DNA of 64,000 bases from [Borrelia] turdi (GCF_008828755.2 NZ_QBLM01000001.1:558001-622000), one strand, 5' to 3'; counted from the first letter of the stretch, positions 26,082 to 37,194 are shown. The notes: generated by a model from the letters alone, not told the origin. A program made the numbers and translations.

Positions 26082-28178
26082 ATGGATAAAATAAAAAATT
26101 TTTTTTCTAGCTTAAATTTGTCTCAAGAAAAAATTGTTTTTAGCAAAAGTAAAGATCCAATTCTTGTTTTAGCGGGGCCTGGAAGTGGCAAAACTAGAGT
26201 TATAATTGCAAAAATTGTGTATTTAATAAAGCATATGAATATAAATCCTAATGAAATTTTAGCTTTAACTTTTACCAATAAAGCTGCAAGCGAAATGAAT
26301 GATAGGATAAATGATCTTTTGAAATTTGACAAGAAGCTTCATATTCAAACTTTTCATTCTTTTGGGTCTTGGCTTTTGAGGGTTTACTATAAGGATTTTG
26401 ATAAAAATTATGATTCAAATTTTACAATTTGGGATACTAATGATGTTGCTAGATTTGTCAAAGAAATTGATCTTGCTTCAAATCTTGAAATGGCAAAACA
26501 TATTGCATCTTTGATTTTAAAAAATAAGGAAAATTTTTTCTTAGAAAAATTTATTGAATTTACAGAAAGGGAATATGAATATATCAAAATTTATGAGGAA
26601 GAGAAAGCTAAGAATAATGCTTTTGATTTTTCTGATCTTATTATTAAGCCTGTTTTAATGCTAAGGCAGTCTAAATCCATAAAAGAATCTATTCAATCTA
26701 AATTTAAAGTTATTTTTGTAGATGAGTATCAAGATACGAATTATTCACAGTTTTTATTTTTGAAAGAACTTTATTCGGATGGTATGTATTTTATGGTTGT
26801 AGGAGATGAAGATCAGTCAATATATTCTTTTAGAGGAGCTAGAATTGAAAATATTCTTGAATTTGAAAAAACTTTTAGTAATGTTATTAAATTTTATTTA
26901 GTGCAAAATTATCGTTCAAATTTAAATATAGTGAATATTGCAAATGGGGTTATCTCAAAAAATAAAAATAGGCATAAGAAACAAATAACAACTCAAAATG
27001 GTTCTAGTAAAAAAATGAAATTTTTAGTTTTTCAAAGCACATCAGATGAAGCTGAATACTTTTCTAACTTGCTTGTTGCCAATGATATTGATACAGCAAT
27101 ACTTTATAGATTCAATTCCCAATCTTTCCATTTTGAAACATTCTTTTTAAAGAAGAATATCCCATACAAGGTTTTAGGGTCAATTAAGTTTTATGAGAGA
27201 GAGGAAATAAAAGATATTATTTGCCTGCTTAGGCTTTTTATAAATAAGAAAGATAAAATAGCTTTTTTAAGAATGATAAATAAGCCTTCTAGAGGAATTG
27301 GAAAAACTGCTCTAGCCAAAATAATTAGTGCTTTAAACGATGATGATGTTAATTTTAATTTATTTTGTGCGAGCAAAAAGGCTTTGAGTTCGCTTAAAAA
27401 TAGAGCCAAAGAGTCTCTTTTATTGTTTATAAATATTTATGATGAGCTGGGTAAGAAATTTTCTAAAGACAATTATATTAATTTATCTGCTTTTATTGAG
27501 GATGTTGTAATTAAGTTTGGTCTTTTAGATTATTATAAAAAGTTTGATAAGGATGAAAAATTAAGAAATATTGATGAGCTTATTAATAGTGGAATTGAAT
27601 ATTCAGGTACATTTGAAGGCCTTGCTATATTTTTAGAAAATTCTTCACTTTCCCCTTTAATTTCTGGGGATTTTAAGTCCAATATATTTTTATCTTCAAT
27701 TCATGGTGTTAAGGGGCTTGAATTTGAGAGAGTTGTGATTTCTGGACTTGAAAAGGGTCTTTTGCCAGCTGAAATTGAAGAATTAACAGAAGATAGGCTT
27801 GAGGAAGAGAGAAGGCTTTTTTATGTTGCAATCACAAGAGCTAAATCAGAGCTTATTGTTACTTTAAATTTGAAGCGAGCTTTTAGAGGTTCTTTCAAAA
27901 GTACTGCACCTTCCATTTTTTTTCAAGATATTGACAAGAATTTTTATGACGTTGTTTTTATACCCGAGTATTTAAAAGAGAATTTTAATAATTTTTTTAT
28001 TGATAATAAAAGGGATATTAGATTTAATATTGGGGACTATATAATTTATAATGGAGAAAAGGGAATGATTATTGATAGCTGGTACCAAGGCAATTTCCAG
28101 TTTGTTAAAATTAGTTTGATAAATGGTAAGAAGGCCATTTTGAATTCTGAATATATTAAAAAAATTATCAAAGTTTAG
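26082..28178 (+). CDS. uvrD: UvrD/PcrA-type superfamily 1 DNA helicase
   Basis: A 698-residue 3'-5' DNA helicase. Motif I AGPGSGKT (31-38), motif Ia LTFTNKAASEM, motif II FVDEYQDTN near 214, motif III VGDEDQSIYSFRGA, motif IV QNYRSN, motif V SIHGVKGLEFERVVISGLEKGLLP and motif VI EEERRLFYVAITRAK are all present. A C-terminal segment (about 645-698: RFNIGDYIIYNGEKG) resembles the small Tudor-like domain of PcrA that binds RNA polymerase. Length fits PcrA. gatC follows 9 bases downstream. Confidence 0.95.
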   Translation: MDKIKNFFSSLNLSQEKIVFSKSKDPILVLAGPGSGKTRVIIAKIVYLIKHMNINPNEILALTFTNKAASEMNDRINDLLKFDKKLHIQTFHSFGSWLLRVYYKDFDKNYDSNFTIWDTNDVARFVKEIDLASNLEMAKHIASLILKNKENFFLEKFIEFTEREYEYIKIYEEEKAKNNAFDFSDLIIKPVLMLRQSKSIKESIQSKFKVIFVDEYQDTNYSQFLFLKELYSDGMYFMVVGDEDQSIYSFRGARIENILEFEKTFSNVIKFYLVQNYRSNLNIVNIANGVISKNKNRHKKQITTQNGSSKKMKFLVFQSTSDEAEYFSNLLVANDIDTAILYRFNSQSFHFETFFLKKNIPYKVLGSIKFYEREEIKDIICLLRLFINKKDKIAFLRMINKPSRGIGKTALAKIISALNDDDVNFNLFCASKKALSSLKNRAKESLLLFINIYDELGKKFSKDNYINLSAFIEDVVIKFGLLDYYKKFDKDEKLRNIDELINSGIEYSGTFEGLAIFLENSSLSPLISGDFKSNIFLSSIHGVKGLEFERVVISGLEKGLLPAEIEELTEDRLEEERRLFYVAITRAKSELIVTLNLKRAFRGSFKSTAPSIFFQDIDKNFYDVVFIPEYLKENFNNFFIDNKRDIRFNIGDYIIYNGEKGMIIDSWYQGNFQFVKISLINGKKAILNSEYIKKIIKV

Positions 28179-28187
28179 AGGTTTATT

Positions 28188-28463
28188 TTGGAAGATATAC
28201 ATTTAGAAAATAGTTTAAAGTTAAGCTTAGTGAGGCTTAACAGAGAGAGTGAAGATAAATTTATTTTAAAATTTGAGAAAGTTATTAGATTGGTTAATGA
28301 AATTTCAAATTTTGATGTTCAAATTAATTTTGATGCTAATAAAAAAAAGGTTTCTACATTGCGTGAGGATAAAGCAAGATTTTCTCTTTCTATTGAATCA
28401 ATTAAAAAGCTTAGTAACTCGTTTTTAGATGGATATTTTTCATCTCCTAAAATATTAGAATAA
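28188..28463 (+). CDS. gatC: Aspartyl/glutamyl-tRNA amidotransferase subunit C
   Basis: A 91-residue protein in the GatC position of a gatCAB operon. The family feature, a C-terminal hairpin around LREDKARFSLS (usually LREDxxxxS), is seen at about 58-68. GatC stabilises GatA-GatB. Translation starts at TTG with a GAGG-type site just upstream (AGAGGTT); no in-frame ATG fits. Confidence 0.85.
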   Translation: MEDIHLENSLKLSLVRLNRESEDKFILKFEKVIRLVNEISNFDVQINFDANKKKVSTLREDKARFSLSIESIKKLSNSFLDGYFSSPKILE

Positions 28464-28473
28464 GGAGAAGGTC

Positions 28474-29919
28474 TTGGACTTAAGTAGCTTAACTTTAACC
28501 AAAATTCAAGAATTAGTTTTAACTAAAAAATGTAAAATTTATGATATTTTACTTGCTTATAAAAATAATTATGAATTAAATAAAGGTATTAATGGATATA
28601 TTGAATTTTTTGATGATTCTTTAGAGATTGCAAAAAAGTATGATGATTGTTTAAAAAATTGCGAATTAGAGGATTTGCCTTTAATTGGCATGCTTATTGC
28701 TGTTAAAGATAATATTTCAATTCAAGATAAATCTTTAACGTGTGCTTCTGAAATTTTAGAAGGATATATTTCTCCTTATGATGCGACTGTGATTAAAAGG
28801 CTTAAGGATAAAGGGGCAATTTTAATTGGTAGAACTAATATGGATGAATTTGCCATGGGCTCTACTTGTGAATTCTCTTATTATGGTGCAACCTTAAATC
28901 CTTTAAATAGAGAATATGTTATAGGGGGTAGTTCTGGAGGCTCTGCAGCTGTAGTTGCATCGTTTCAGGCGCCTTTTTCGCTTGGCAGTGATACTGGAGG
29001 CTCTGTTAGGCTTCCCGCATCTTTTTCAGGAATTTTAGGCTTCAAACCTTCTTATGGGGGTCTTTCTCGCTATGGGCTTGCATCTTATGCTTCATCTTTT
29101 GATCAAATAGGGTTTTTTTCTCATTCTATTGAAGATATTGCTTTAATATTAAAGCATACTTGTGGAGCTGATGAAATGGATTCTACTAGTGTAGACATCT
29201 TTGATGATTTTTATCCTTTAAAAATTGAGTCTTTGCAAGGTAAAAATTTAGCCGTAATTAAAGAACTTAGCGAAGATCTAATGGACAAAAATGTTGCAAG
29301 TAGTTTTGCCAAATTTAAATTTGATCTTTTGTCCAAAGGTATTAACATAAAAGAAGTTTCAATAAAAGAGATTGATTTTATTTTATCAATTTATTATACA
29401 ATTTCTCCTGTTGAAGCATCCTCCAATCTTTCTCGTTATACTGGACTTTGTTACGGCAAGAGAATATCAGAGAATTTGAGTCTTAATGATTTTTATTTTA
29501 AACATAGGAGTAATTTCTTGTCAGAAGAAGTTAAAAGGCGTGTTGTTCTTGGAAATTATTTATTGTCAGAAGGCTATAATGCCAAATATTATACAAAGGC
29601 TTGTGAAATTCTTCAAAATTTAATTATTCCTAAATTTAACAAGCTTTTTGCAAGCTGTGATTTTATTATTACTCCAACAAGTTTTGTTAAGCCTTTTAGA
29701 ATTGGCTTAGATTTTGATGATCCTGTTAAAATGTATTATTCAGATATTTGTACTGTAATTGCAAATCTTATTGGAGCTCCTGCTATTTCTATTCCTTATG
29801 TTAAGGATGAGGAAGGATTATCGATTGGAATGCAAATTATTGGGCGTAGTAAGAAGGATTTTGAACTTTTAAGTTTTTCAAAAAATGTGATTAGGGAATT
29901 GGGATTGAATGGAATATAA
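28474..29919 (+). CDS. gatA: Aspartyl/glutamyl-tRNA amidotransferase subunit A
   Basis: A 481-residue amidase-signature enzyme that releases ammonia from glutamine for transamidation of Glu-tRNAGln (and/or Asp-tRNAAsn). The Ser-cisSer-Lys triad is complete: Lys78 in VKDN, Ser153 in GGSSGGSAA and Ser177 in SDTGGSVRLPAS. Start codon is TTG at 28474 behind AAGGAGAAGG. gatB begins 11 bases before the gatA stop. The pathway is needed because Borrelia lacks glutaminyl- and usually asparaginyl-tRNA synthetase (established knowledge). Confidence 0.97.
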   Translation: MDLSSLTLTKIQELVLTKKCKIYDILLAYKNNYELNKGINGYIEFFDDSLEIAKKYDDCLKNCELEDLPLIGMLIAVKDNISIQDKSLTCASEILEGYISPYDATVIKRLKDKGAILIGRTNMDEFAMGSTCEFSYYGATLNPLNREYVIGGSSGGSAAVVASFQAPFSLGSDTGGSVRLPASFSGILGFKPSYGGLSRYGLASYASSFDQIGFFSHSIEDIALILKHTCGADEMDSTSVDIFDDFYPLKIESLQGKNLAVIKELSEDLMDKNVASSFAKFKFDLLSKGINIKEVSIKEIDFILSIYYTISPVEASSNLSRYTGLCYGKRISENLSLNDFYFKHRSNFLSEEVKRRVVLGNYLLSEGYNAKYYTKACEILQNLIIPKFNKLFASCDFIITPTSFVKPFRIGLDFDDPVKMYYSDICTVIANLIGAPAISIPYVKDEEGLSIGMQIIGRSKKDFELLSFSKNVIRELGLNGI

Positions 29920-31366
29920 ATTAGTTATTGGATTAGAAATTCATATTCAGTTAGGTTTAAGAACAAAGGCTTTTTGTGGATGTAAGAATGAGTTTGGAGG
30001 AGTGCCTAATTCTCGCATTTGTCCAATTTGTCTTGGATTGCCCGGTTCATTGCCAAGTGTGAACGTAGAGCTTATTAATAGCGCAATTTTAGCAGGACAT
30101 GCTACAAATTCAAAAATTAGACATGTTGTTAAATTTGATAGAAAACATTATTATTATCCGGATTTGCCAAAAGGGTATCAAATCTCGCAAAATGATAAGC
30201 CGATTTGTGAGGGAGGAAGCTTATTAATTGAAACTCCTTCGGGATTTAAAAAGATTAACATTATTAGAATTCATATGGAAGAAGATTCGGGCAAGAGTCT
30301 CCATTTGCTTGATGGTGAGAATCAAAGTTATATTGATTTTAATCGTTCAGGGGCTCCTTTACTTGAGATTGTTTCTGCTCCAGATATTAGTAGCGGAGAT
30401 GAAGCGGTTGCTTTTTTAAGTTCTTTAAGAGAAATTTTTAGGTATCTTGATTTGTCAGAATGTAATATGGAGAATGGTTCTTTTAGATGTGACGTAAATG
30501 TTAATTTAATTATTAGAGAGAATGGTGTTGAGTATAAAACTCCTATAGCTGAAATAAAGAATTTAAATTCTTTTAAATCTATTAAAGCTGCCATTGAATA
30601 TGAAAAATTAAGGCAGCAAGATGAGTGGATTAAGTTTAGGAAAACTCTTGATAGTTATGGTAAGCATACTAGAGGATTTGATGATAAAAGTGGGGCAACG
30701 GTAATTCAAAGGGATAAAGAGACAGTATCTGATTATCGATATTTCCAAGAACCCGATCTGCCTTTAATAGAAATTGATGATTTTTATATTAATAATATTA
30801 AAAATTTAAAGTTAATCGAACTTCCATTTGATGCAAGAGTTAGGCTTAAAAATCAATATGGGTTAAGTGATTTTGATGTTATTACCTTAACATCGGATAA
30901 GCACTTGCTTAGATATTTTGAAGAGGCTGCTATTAATGCAAGTGATCCTAAAAAAGTAGCCAATTGGATATTGTCTGAAGTTTTAAGCGTTCTTAATGAT
31001 AAAGAGATTAGTGTTCTTGAATTTAATTTGCTTCCAAGCTATATTACAGAGCTTGTTGAATTTATTGTTGCTGGTAAAATAAGTGGCAAAATGGCTAAAA
31101 AGGTGTTTTTAGAAATGATGGCTAGAGAAGTTCCTGCTTCTGTTATTATAAGTGAAAATCAACTAGAGCAAATAAGTGATGAGCTTGTTATTAAAGAGAT
31201 TGTGCTTGAAGTTTTAAATGAAAATCCTAAGTCAATTGAACTTTACAAAAAGGGCAAAGATCATGCTATTAAATTTATGATGGGGCAAATAATGAAAAAA
31301 TCTTCAGGGAAAATTAATCCTATACTTGCAAATGAAATTCTTTTACAAAGTTTATCAAATGTATGA
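29909..31366 (+). CDS. gatB: Aspartyl/glutamyl-tRNA amidotransferase subunit B
   Basis: A 485-residue kinase/transamidase subunit that activates the misacylated tRNA carboxylate and adds the amide. The start KLVIGLEIHIQLGLRTKAFC is the family signature, followed by CPICLGLPGSLP, KHYYYPDLPKGYQISQ, IHMEEDSGKS, DFNRSGAPLLEIV and a C-terminal YqeY-like helical domain (about 330-485). It overlaps gatA by 11 bases and the next gene by 8 (ATGTATGA), so translation is coupled across the operon. Confidence 0.97.
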   Translation: MEYKLVIGLEIHIQLGLRTKAFCGCKNEFGGVPNSRICPICLGLPGSLPSVNVELINSAILAGHATNSKIRHVVKFDRKHYYYPDLPKGYQISQNDKPICEGGSLLIETPSGFKKINIIRIHMEEDSGKSLHLLDGENQSYIDFNRSGAPLLEIVSAPDISSGDEAVAFLSSLREIFRYLDLSECNMENGSFRCDVNVNLIIRENGVEYKTPIAEIKNLNSFKSIKAAIEYEKLRQQDEWIKFRKTLDSYGKHTRGFDDKSGATVIQRDKETVSDYRYFQEPDLPLIEIDDFYINNIKNLKLIELPFDARVRLKNQYGLSDFDVITLTSDKHLLRYFEEAAINASDPKKVANWILSEVLSVLNDKEISVLEFNLLPSYITELVEFIVAGKISGKMAKKVFLEMMAREVPASVIISENQLEQISDELVIKEIVLEVLNENPKSIELYKKGKDHAIKFMMGQIMKKSSGKINPILANEILLQSLSNV

Positions 31367-32168
31367 TTTGTCATTAATAGATAGTTTGCCAGTTATTAAA
31401 AGGGCAAGATTTTTTTATCTTTACGATATTTACGGTAAGAGGTATTTAGATTTATATCTAAATGGTGGAAAAAATTTTTTAGGCTATAGAGTTCAAGGAT
31501 TAAATCGACTTTTTAAGCAGACTATGTCAAGGGGCTTGATATCTCCTTATCCTTCTGTTTTTAAAAATCAGTTTATCAATTTGGTATTTACTTTTTTTAA
31601 AGAGGCTGGATCTGTTTATATTTTTAAGCTAGAACAAGATGCAAAAGAGTTTTTATTTTCTTTAACCGGTAAGGATAAAGTTTTTATGCCTTGGGAAAAG
31701 GAAGAAGGAATATATGAGTTTAAAGTAGGATTTAGTGATATTAAATATCCTATGATTTTTAATATTCCTTTGCCTGATTTTATGTCTGTTAGTATTGTGG
31801 TTATAGATAATCTTTCTAGAAAAATAGAATTTAAAGATAATTTTGATGCTTTAACCTTGTCTTTGGCCAAACATATGTTAAGCAAGCTTATATTTTATAA
31901 AAAAAATCTCAATTTTGATTTTAATTCTTTTACTACATCTTTGTTTAAATTGACTGGTAGGTATATGTTTCCTCTTTATGATGCTTGTTATCATGCTGAA
32001 ATTTTTGATAAATTTCTTAAATATGGGTATTTAATTAGTCCAAATTTTAGTATTCCATCTATTGTTCCTTTGAAGTTTTCTAAAGGAGATCTGGATAATT
32101 TTAAAAAAATTTGTCTTGCTCTTAAGAATGAGTTTATTGATGGGCTTGACAGTAATCCTTACAAATAA
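31359..32168 (+). CDS. Truncated class-III aminotransferase-like protein, no PLP lysine seen
   Basis: A 269-residue protein starting at ATG 31359, overlapping the gatB stop (a start at 31326 is open but would overlap gatB by 41 bases). The first 50 residues match the N-terminal signature of PLP-dependent class-III aminotransferases such as glutamate-1-semialdehyde mutase: RARFFYLYDIYGKRYLDLYLNGGKNFLGY. After that similarity fades, the length is about 150 short, and no SxxxK or similar cofactor-lysine loop is visible. The later YACYHAEIF... part cannot be placed. Probably a decayed fold kept for another purpose; function unknown. Confidence 0.5.
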   Translation: MYDLSLIDSLPVIKRARFFYLYDIYGKRYLDLYLNGGKNFLGYRVQGLNRLFKQTMSRGLISPYPSVFKNQFINLVFTFFKEAGSVYIFKLEQDAKEFLFSLTGKDKVFMPWEKEEGIYEFKVGFSDIKYPMIFNIPLPDFMSVSIVVIDNLSRKIEFKDNFDALTLSLAKHMLSKLIFYKKNLNFDFNSFTTSLFKLTGRYMFPLYDACYHAEIFDKFLKYGYLISPNFSIPSIVPLKFSKGDLDNFKKICLALKNEFIDGLDSNPYK

Positions 32169-32220
32169 TACAATTAATAGGATTTATGCATAAAATTTTA
32201 TGTAAGGGTAATGTGTTATT

Positions 32221-32685
32221 ATGAATAAAATAACTAGTAATGTTACAATTTGGATCAAGCCAAAGACTGTTGAGAAAAAATGGTATGTAATTGATGCGGC
32301 AGATAGAGTTTTAGGTAAAGTTGCTGTAGATGTTGTTAAAATTTTAAGAGGTAAGCATAAAGCTTATTATACTCCCCATCAAGATTTAGGTGACAATGTT
32401 ATTATTATTAATGCTTCTAAGGTTAGGCTGACGGGGAAAAAATATCAACAAAAACTTTACTATAGGCACTCAAGATATCCGGGAGGTCTTTATTCTGACA
32501 CCTTTAGAACATTGTTAGAGAGAAAGCCTTGTGCGCCTCTTGAGATTGCTATTAAGGGGATGTTGCCAAAAGGCCCTTTGGGGCGCAATCTTTTTAGAAA
32601 TTTAAAAGTCTTTTCTGGTTCAGAGCATACTCTTAAAGCTCAAAATCCTATAAAACTGGAAGCTAATTTAAGAGAGGTAAAATGA
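32221..32685 (+). CDS. rplM: Ribosomal protein uL13
   Basis: A 154-residue large-subunit protein. Family landmarks: [64 protein letters not shown] and [21 protein letters not shown]. The N-terminus is about 10 residues longer than in E. coli. rpsI overlaps its stop by 4 bases (ATGA), the usual L13-S9 pair. Confidence 0.97.
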   Translation: MNKITSNVTIWIKPKTVEKKWYVIDAADRVLGKVAVDVVKILRGKHKAYYTPHQDLGDNVIIINASKVRLTGKKYQQKLYYRHSRYPGGLYSDTFRTLLERKPCAPLEIAIKGMLPKGPLGRNLFRNLKVFSGSEHTLKAQNPIKLEANLREVK

Positions 32686-33092
32686 AAAAATCAAATTTTA
32701 GCAATGTTAATTTGTCAATGGGAACTGGTAGGAGAAAATCCTCTGTTGCTAGGGTTTATATTAGAGAGGGTAGTGGCAATATCAAAGTAAATAATAGAGA
32801 CTTTGACTCTTACATTCAACTTGAAAATTTAAGGACAATGGCGCTATCGCCTTTAGTTATGACAAATACACTTGGGAAATATGATCTTTATATTAATGTT
32901 TATGGGGGGGGGATTTCAGGTCAATCTGGGGCAATAAGGCATGGCATTTCAAGGGCTCTTTTTGAGCTTGATGAATCTAATAAGATGACTTTGAGATCTA
33001 ATGGGTTTTTAACAAGAGATTCAAGGAAAGTTGAACGTAAAAAATTTGGGAAGAAAAAAGCGCGAAAAAGTTTTCAATTTTCCAAAAGATAA
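32682..33092 (+). CDS. rpsI: Ribosomal protein uS9
   Basis: A 136-residue small-subunit protein with the family start [19 protein letters not shown], the [14 protein letters not shown] helix and the basic C-terminal tail ([12 protein letters not shown]) that reaches the P-site tRNA. It starts inside the rplM stop (ATGA). A bidirectional hairpin follows at 33127-33162. Confidence 0.97.
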   Translation: MKKSNFSNVNLSMGTGRRKSSVARVYIREGSGNIKVNNRDFDSYIQLENLRTMALSPLVMTNTLGKYDLYINVYGGGISGQSGAIRHGISRALFELDESNKMTLRSNGFLTRDSRKVERKKFGKKKARKSFQFSKR

Positions 33093-33126
33093 TTTTATTT
33101 TTTATACATTGTATATTTTTATTTAA

Positions 33127-34544
<1,418 letters not shown>

Positions 34545-34569
34545 TTATTGTGAGCTTTGTATATAATCT

Positions 34570-35325
34570 ATGAAAGTAAGGTGTTTGTATTTATTTGTTT
34601 TTGCGGCTTTATGTGTTAACAATCTTTTCTCAGATGGTTATTTGATGTATAATTTTGATTTAAGCTTAAATGAATTTTTAGAAGTTTCAACAAGGAAAGA
34701 CAATTTTGAGCCTATGGTTGATTCTAAGCGTATATTATTGTTTTATCCCCCCAATAAGGAGATTAGAAAAATTTTTGCTGCTTTTGACTTTGATCAGTAT
34801 TCTAAGAAATATTTATTTAAAAAAAATGAGTACGGAGTTTTTTTTGTCAAAGTTAATATTCCTCATGGCACAAGCGATATAAAGTATAGGCTTATTGTAG
34901 ACGGTGTTTGGACTAATGATGAGTATAATAAAAATGTGGTTTATAATGAGGATTTAACCCCATTTTCTAAAATTGAGGTTACTAAAGAGAAGGCAAGTTA
35001 TATTTCTTTGAGAAATCCAATACAATCGTATGATAATAATGAGGTTGAAATTTTTTATATAGGTCGCCCCGGACAAATAGTTACAATAGCTGGTAGTTTT
35101 AATAATTTTAATCCTTTTTTGAATAGGCTTGTTGAAAAAGAAGATAATAGAGGAATTTATACTATTAAGCTTAAAAATTTACCCAAGGATAGAATTTATT
35201 ATTATTTTATTGATTCTGGTAACAAAGTAATAGATAAAAATAATGTTAATAGGATTAATTTATACTTTGTTGAAGGGATTGATAATAAAATAGATTTTGA
35301 AGTCTCCTATTTTGACCATAAATAA
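34570..35325 (+). CDS. P26-like exported protein with two E-set (CBM48-like) domains
   Basis: A 251-residue exported protein (BB0336, P26, by recall). A signal peptide spans about 1-22. Two immunoglobulin-like E-set modules are suggested: one at about 50-130 (RILLFYPPNKEIRKIFAAFDF ... KYRLIVDGVWTNDEYN) and one at about 155-245, with the clear AMPK/CBM48 pattern VTIAGSFNNFNPF, GIYTIKLKNLPKDRIYYYFIDSGN. Such domains bind glucans in other bacteria, but Borrelia has no known glycogen pathway, so a protein- or glycan-binding role is more likely. No ribosome site precedes the ATG. It converges with oppF (4 bases between stops). Confidence 0.7.
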   Translation: MKVRCLYLFVFAALCVNNLFSDGYLMYNFDLSLNEFLEVSTRKDNFEPMVDSKRILLFYPPNKEIRKIFAAFDFDQYSKKYLFKKNEYGVFFVKVNIPHGTSDIKYRLIVDGVWTNDEYNKNVVYNEDLTPFSKIEVTKEKASYISLRNPIQSYDNNEVEIFYIGRPGQIVTIAGSFNNFNPFLNRLVEKEDNRGIYTIKLKNLPKDRIYYYFIDSGNKVIDKNNVNRINLYFVEGIDNKIDFEVSYFDHK

Positions 35326-35329
35326 GCTT

Positions 35330-36310
35330 TTAAATTATTTGTTTATTCATCTCATCAAAAAGGTATTTAGATACAAAGTGATCTTTTTCTACTTCTTCAA
35401 ATTTTGGGCACACTTGTGTTGATAAATGAATTTTTCTAATGTTTGCTAGGGTTTGCTCGTCTAGTTTTATATTTTTGTTTTTTCTTTTTTCAGGGTTGAT
35501 TTCAGGAATTGATGCTATTAGCATTTTAGTATATGGATGAATTGGGTTTGAAAATAGCGTTTCTCTGGGCGCAAGCTCTAGAATAACCCCAAGGTACATT
35601 ACAGCGATTTTGTCACTCATATATTTTACTACAGCAAGATCGTGAGAAATAAATAAATAAGACAAATTAAATTCTCTTTGCAGAGTTTTAAGTAGATTTA
35701 AAATTTGAGCTCTGATTGACACATCAAGCGCAGAAACAGCTTCGTCTAAAAGCAAAAGCTTAGGATTTAAAGCCAGTGCTCTAGCAATCCCTATTCTTTG
35801 TCTTTGTCCTCCTGAAAATTCATGAGGATATCTAGCTAGCATACTTTTATGTAGCCCAACAATATCTGTTAGTTCGTTTACCCTTTGTTCTATTTCTAGC
35901 GTTGTTTTTGGAAGGATTTTGTTTTCACTGTATATTTTTAGTGGTTCTGCTATTATTTCTTTTATTGTCATTCTTGGATCAAGTGAAGTATGAGGATCTT
36001 GGAATACCATTTGCATATCTTTTTTTGTTTTTAAGAGTTCTTTTTTTGAAAGTTTGGTTATGTTTTTTCCATTAAAGTAAATATTTCCAGAAGTTGGCGT
36101 GTAAAGCTGCATTATTGAGCGAAGAGTAGTAGACTTGCCACAACCAGATTCCCCGACAAGTCCTAAAGTTTTATTTTTTTCAACTTCAAAACTAACATTG
36201 TTTACTGCATTTACTTTTTGTTTGTTTTTCCAAAATAAAAAATCTTCTCCAGTTGTGAATGTTTGTATTAAGTTTTCTACTTTAAGAATTATTTCTTTTT
36301 TACTGCTCAT
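35330..36310 (-). CDS. oppF: Oligopeptide ABC transporter ATPase OppF
   Basis: A 326-residue ATPase of the Opp importer. Walker A GESGCGKST, Q-loop MVFQDPHTSLDPRMT, signature SGGQRQRIGIARAL, Walker B LLLLDEAVSALD and switch His (ISHDLAV) are intact. The C-terminal domain (about 250-326) has the oligopeptide/dipeptide extension, including a lone VCPKF where many OppF proteins have a cysteine cluster. It pairs with OppD and is the last gene of the locus, starting one base after the oppD stop. Confidence 0.97.
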   Translation of the reverse strand: MSSKKEIILKVENLIQTFTTGEDFLFWKNKQKVNAVNNVSFEVEKNKTLGLVGESGCGKSTTLRSIMQLYTPTSGNIYFNGKNITKLSKKELLKTKKDMQMVFQDPHTSLDPRMTIKEIIAEPLKIYSENKILPKTTLEIEQRVNELTDIVGLHKSMLARYPHEFSGGQRQRIGIARALALNPKLLLLDEAVSALDVSIRAQILNLLKTLQREFNLSYLFISHDLAVVKYMSDKIAVMYLGVILELAPRETLFSNPIHPYTKMLIASIPEINPEKRKNKNIKLDEQTLANIRKIHLSTQVCPKFEEVEKDHFVSKYLFDEMNKQII

Positions 36311-37183
36311 TTAAAACTCCTCAATACTGGTTTTTGTGGTCTTAATAGAATTTTCTTTTATTGAATAAAGTTTTTTATTTGGATCTTGTTCTAGCGTAAG
36401 AATTGATTTTAAAAGTCCAATAGTGTAAGGGTGTTTAGGATTATTAAATATTTCTTCTACTGTTCCTTCTTCTACAATTTCCCCTTGATACATAACAGAT
36501 ACTGTGTCACAAATTTCAGCAACAACTGCAAGATCATGAGTTATAAATATGGTAGAAGTATTGAATTTTTTAGATAGGTTTTTGATTAATAATAATATTT
36601 GCTCTTGAATTGTAACATCAAGGGCTGTTGTAGGTTCATCTGCTATTAATAAGGATGGATGACAGCTAAGCGCCATGGCGATCATGACTCTTTGTCTCAT
36701 TCCTCCTGAAAATTGATGAGGGAAATGTTTTATTCTCTCTTCTGCATTTACAACACCAACAGTTTTTAACATTTCTATTGCTTTTTCTTTGGCTTCTTTT
36801 TTCCCTAATCCTTGGTGCAAGATTATTGTTTCTTCAAGTTGAGTTGATATTCTCAAAAATGGGTTTAATGAAGTCATTGGGTCTTGAAATATCATTGATA
36901 TTTTATTCCCTCTAATTTTTAAAAGTTCTTTTTCGCTAAGTTTTAGCAGATCTTGATTTTCAAATAGTATTTCTCCACTTTTATATACTGTTGTAAGTTC
37001 TGGTAATAGTTTTAAAATAGCCATGCTTGTTACGGATTTTCCACTCCCAGATTCTCCAACAATAGCTTTAATTTCTCCTTTTTTTACAGATAGGTTAATA
37101 TTGTTTACGGGATGAATTGTTGTATGTTTTAATCTAAATTCAATTGCTAAATTTTTTATTTCTAGTATATTTTCTTTTTCCAT
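36311..37183 (-). CDS. oppD: Oligopeptide ABC transporter ATPase OppD
   Basis: A 290-residue ATPase with Walker A GESGSGKSV, Q-loop MIFQDPMTSLNPF, signature SGGMRQRVMIAMAL, Walker B LLIADEPTTALD and switch His (ITHDLAV). It is shorter at the C-terminus than E. coli OppD (about 337), and I see no Fe-S type cysteine cluster there. AAGGAGA precedes the start; oppC ends 11 bases upstream. Confidence 0.97.
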   Translation of the reverse strand: MEKENILEIKNLAIEFRLKHTTIHPVNNINLSVKKGEIKAIVGESGSGKSVTSMAILKLLPELTTVYKSGEILFENQDLLKLSEKELLKIRGNKISMIFQDPMTSLNPFLRISTQLEETIILHQGLGKKEAKEKAIEMLKTVGVVNAEERIKHFPHQFSGGMRQRVMIAMALSCHPSLLIADEPTTALDVTIQEQILLLIKNLSKKFNTSTIFITHDLAVVAEICDTVSVMYQGEIVEEGTVEEIFNNPKHPYTIGLLKSILTLEQDPNKKLYSIKENSIKTTKTSIEEF

Positions 37184-37194
37184 TCAATTTCTCC

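Noticed and set aside
34562-34567. Consensus TATAAT before p26 as its main -10 box
   Set aside because: It is 2 bases before the ATG, so transcription would start inside the gene; TTGTAT slightly upstream fits a leaderless start better.
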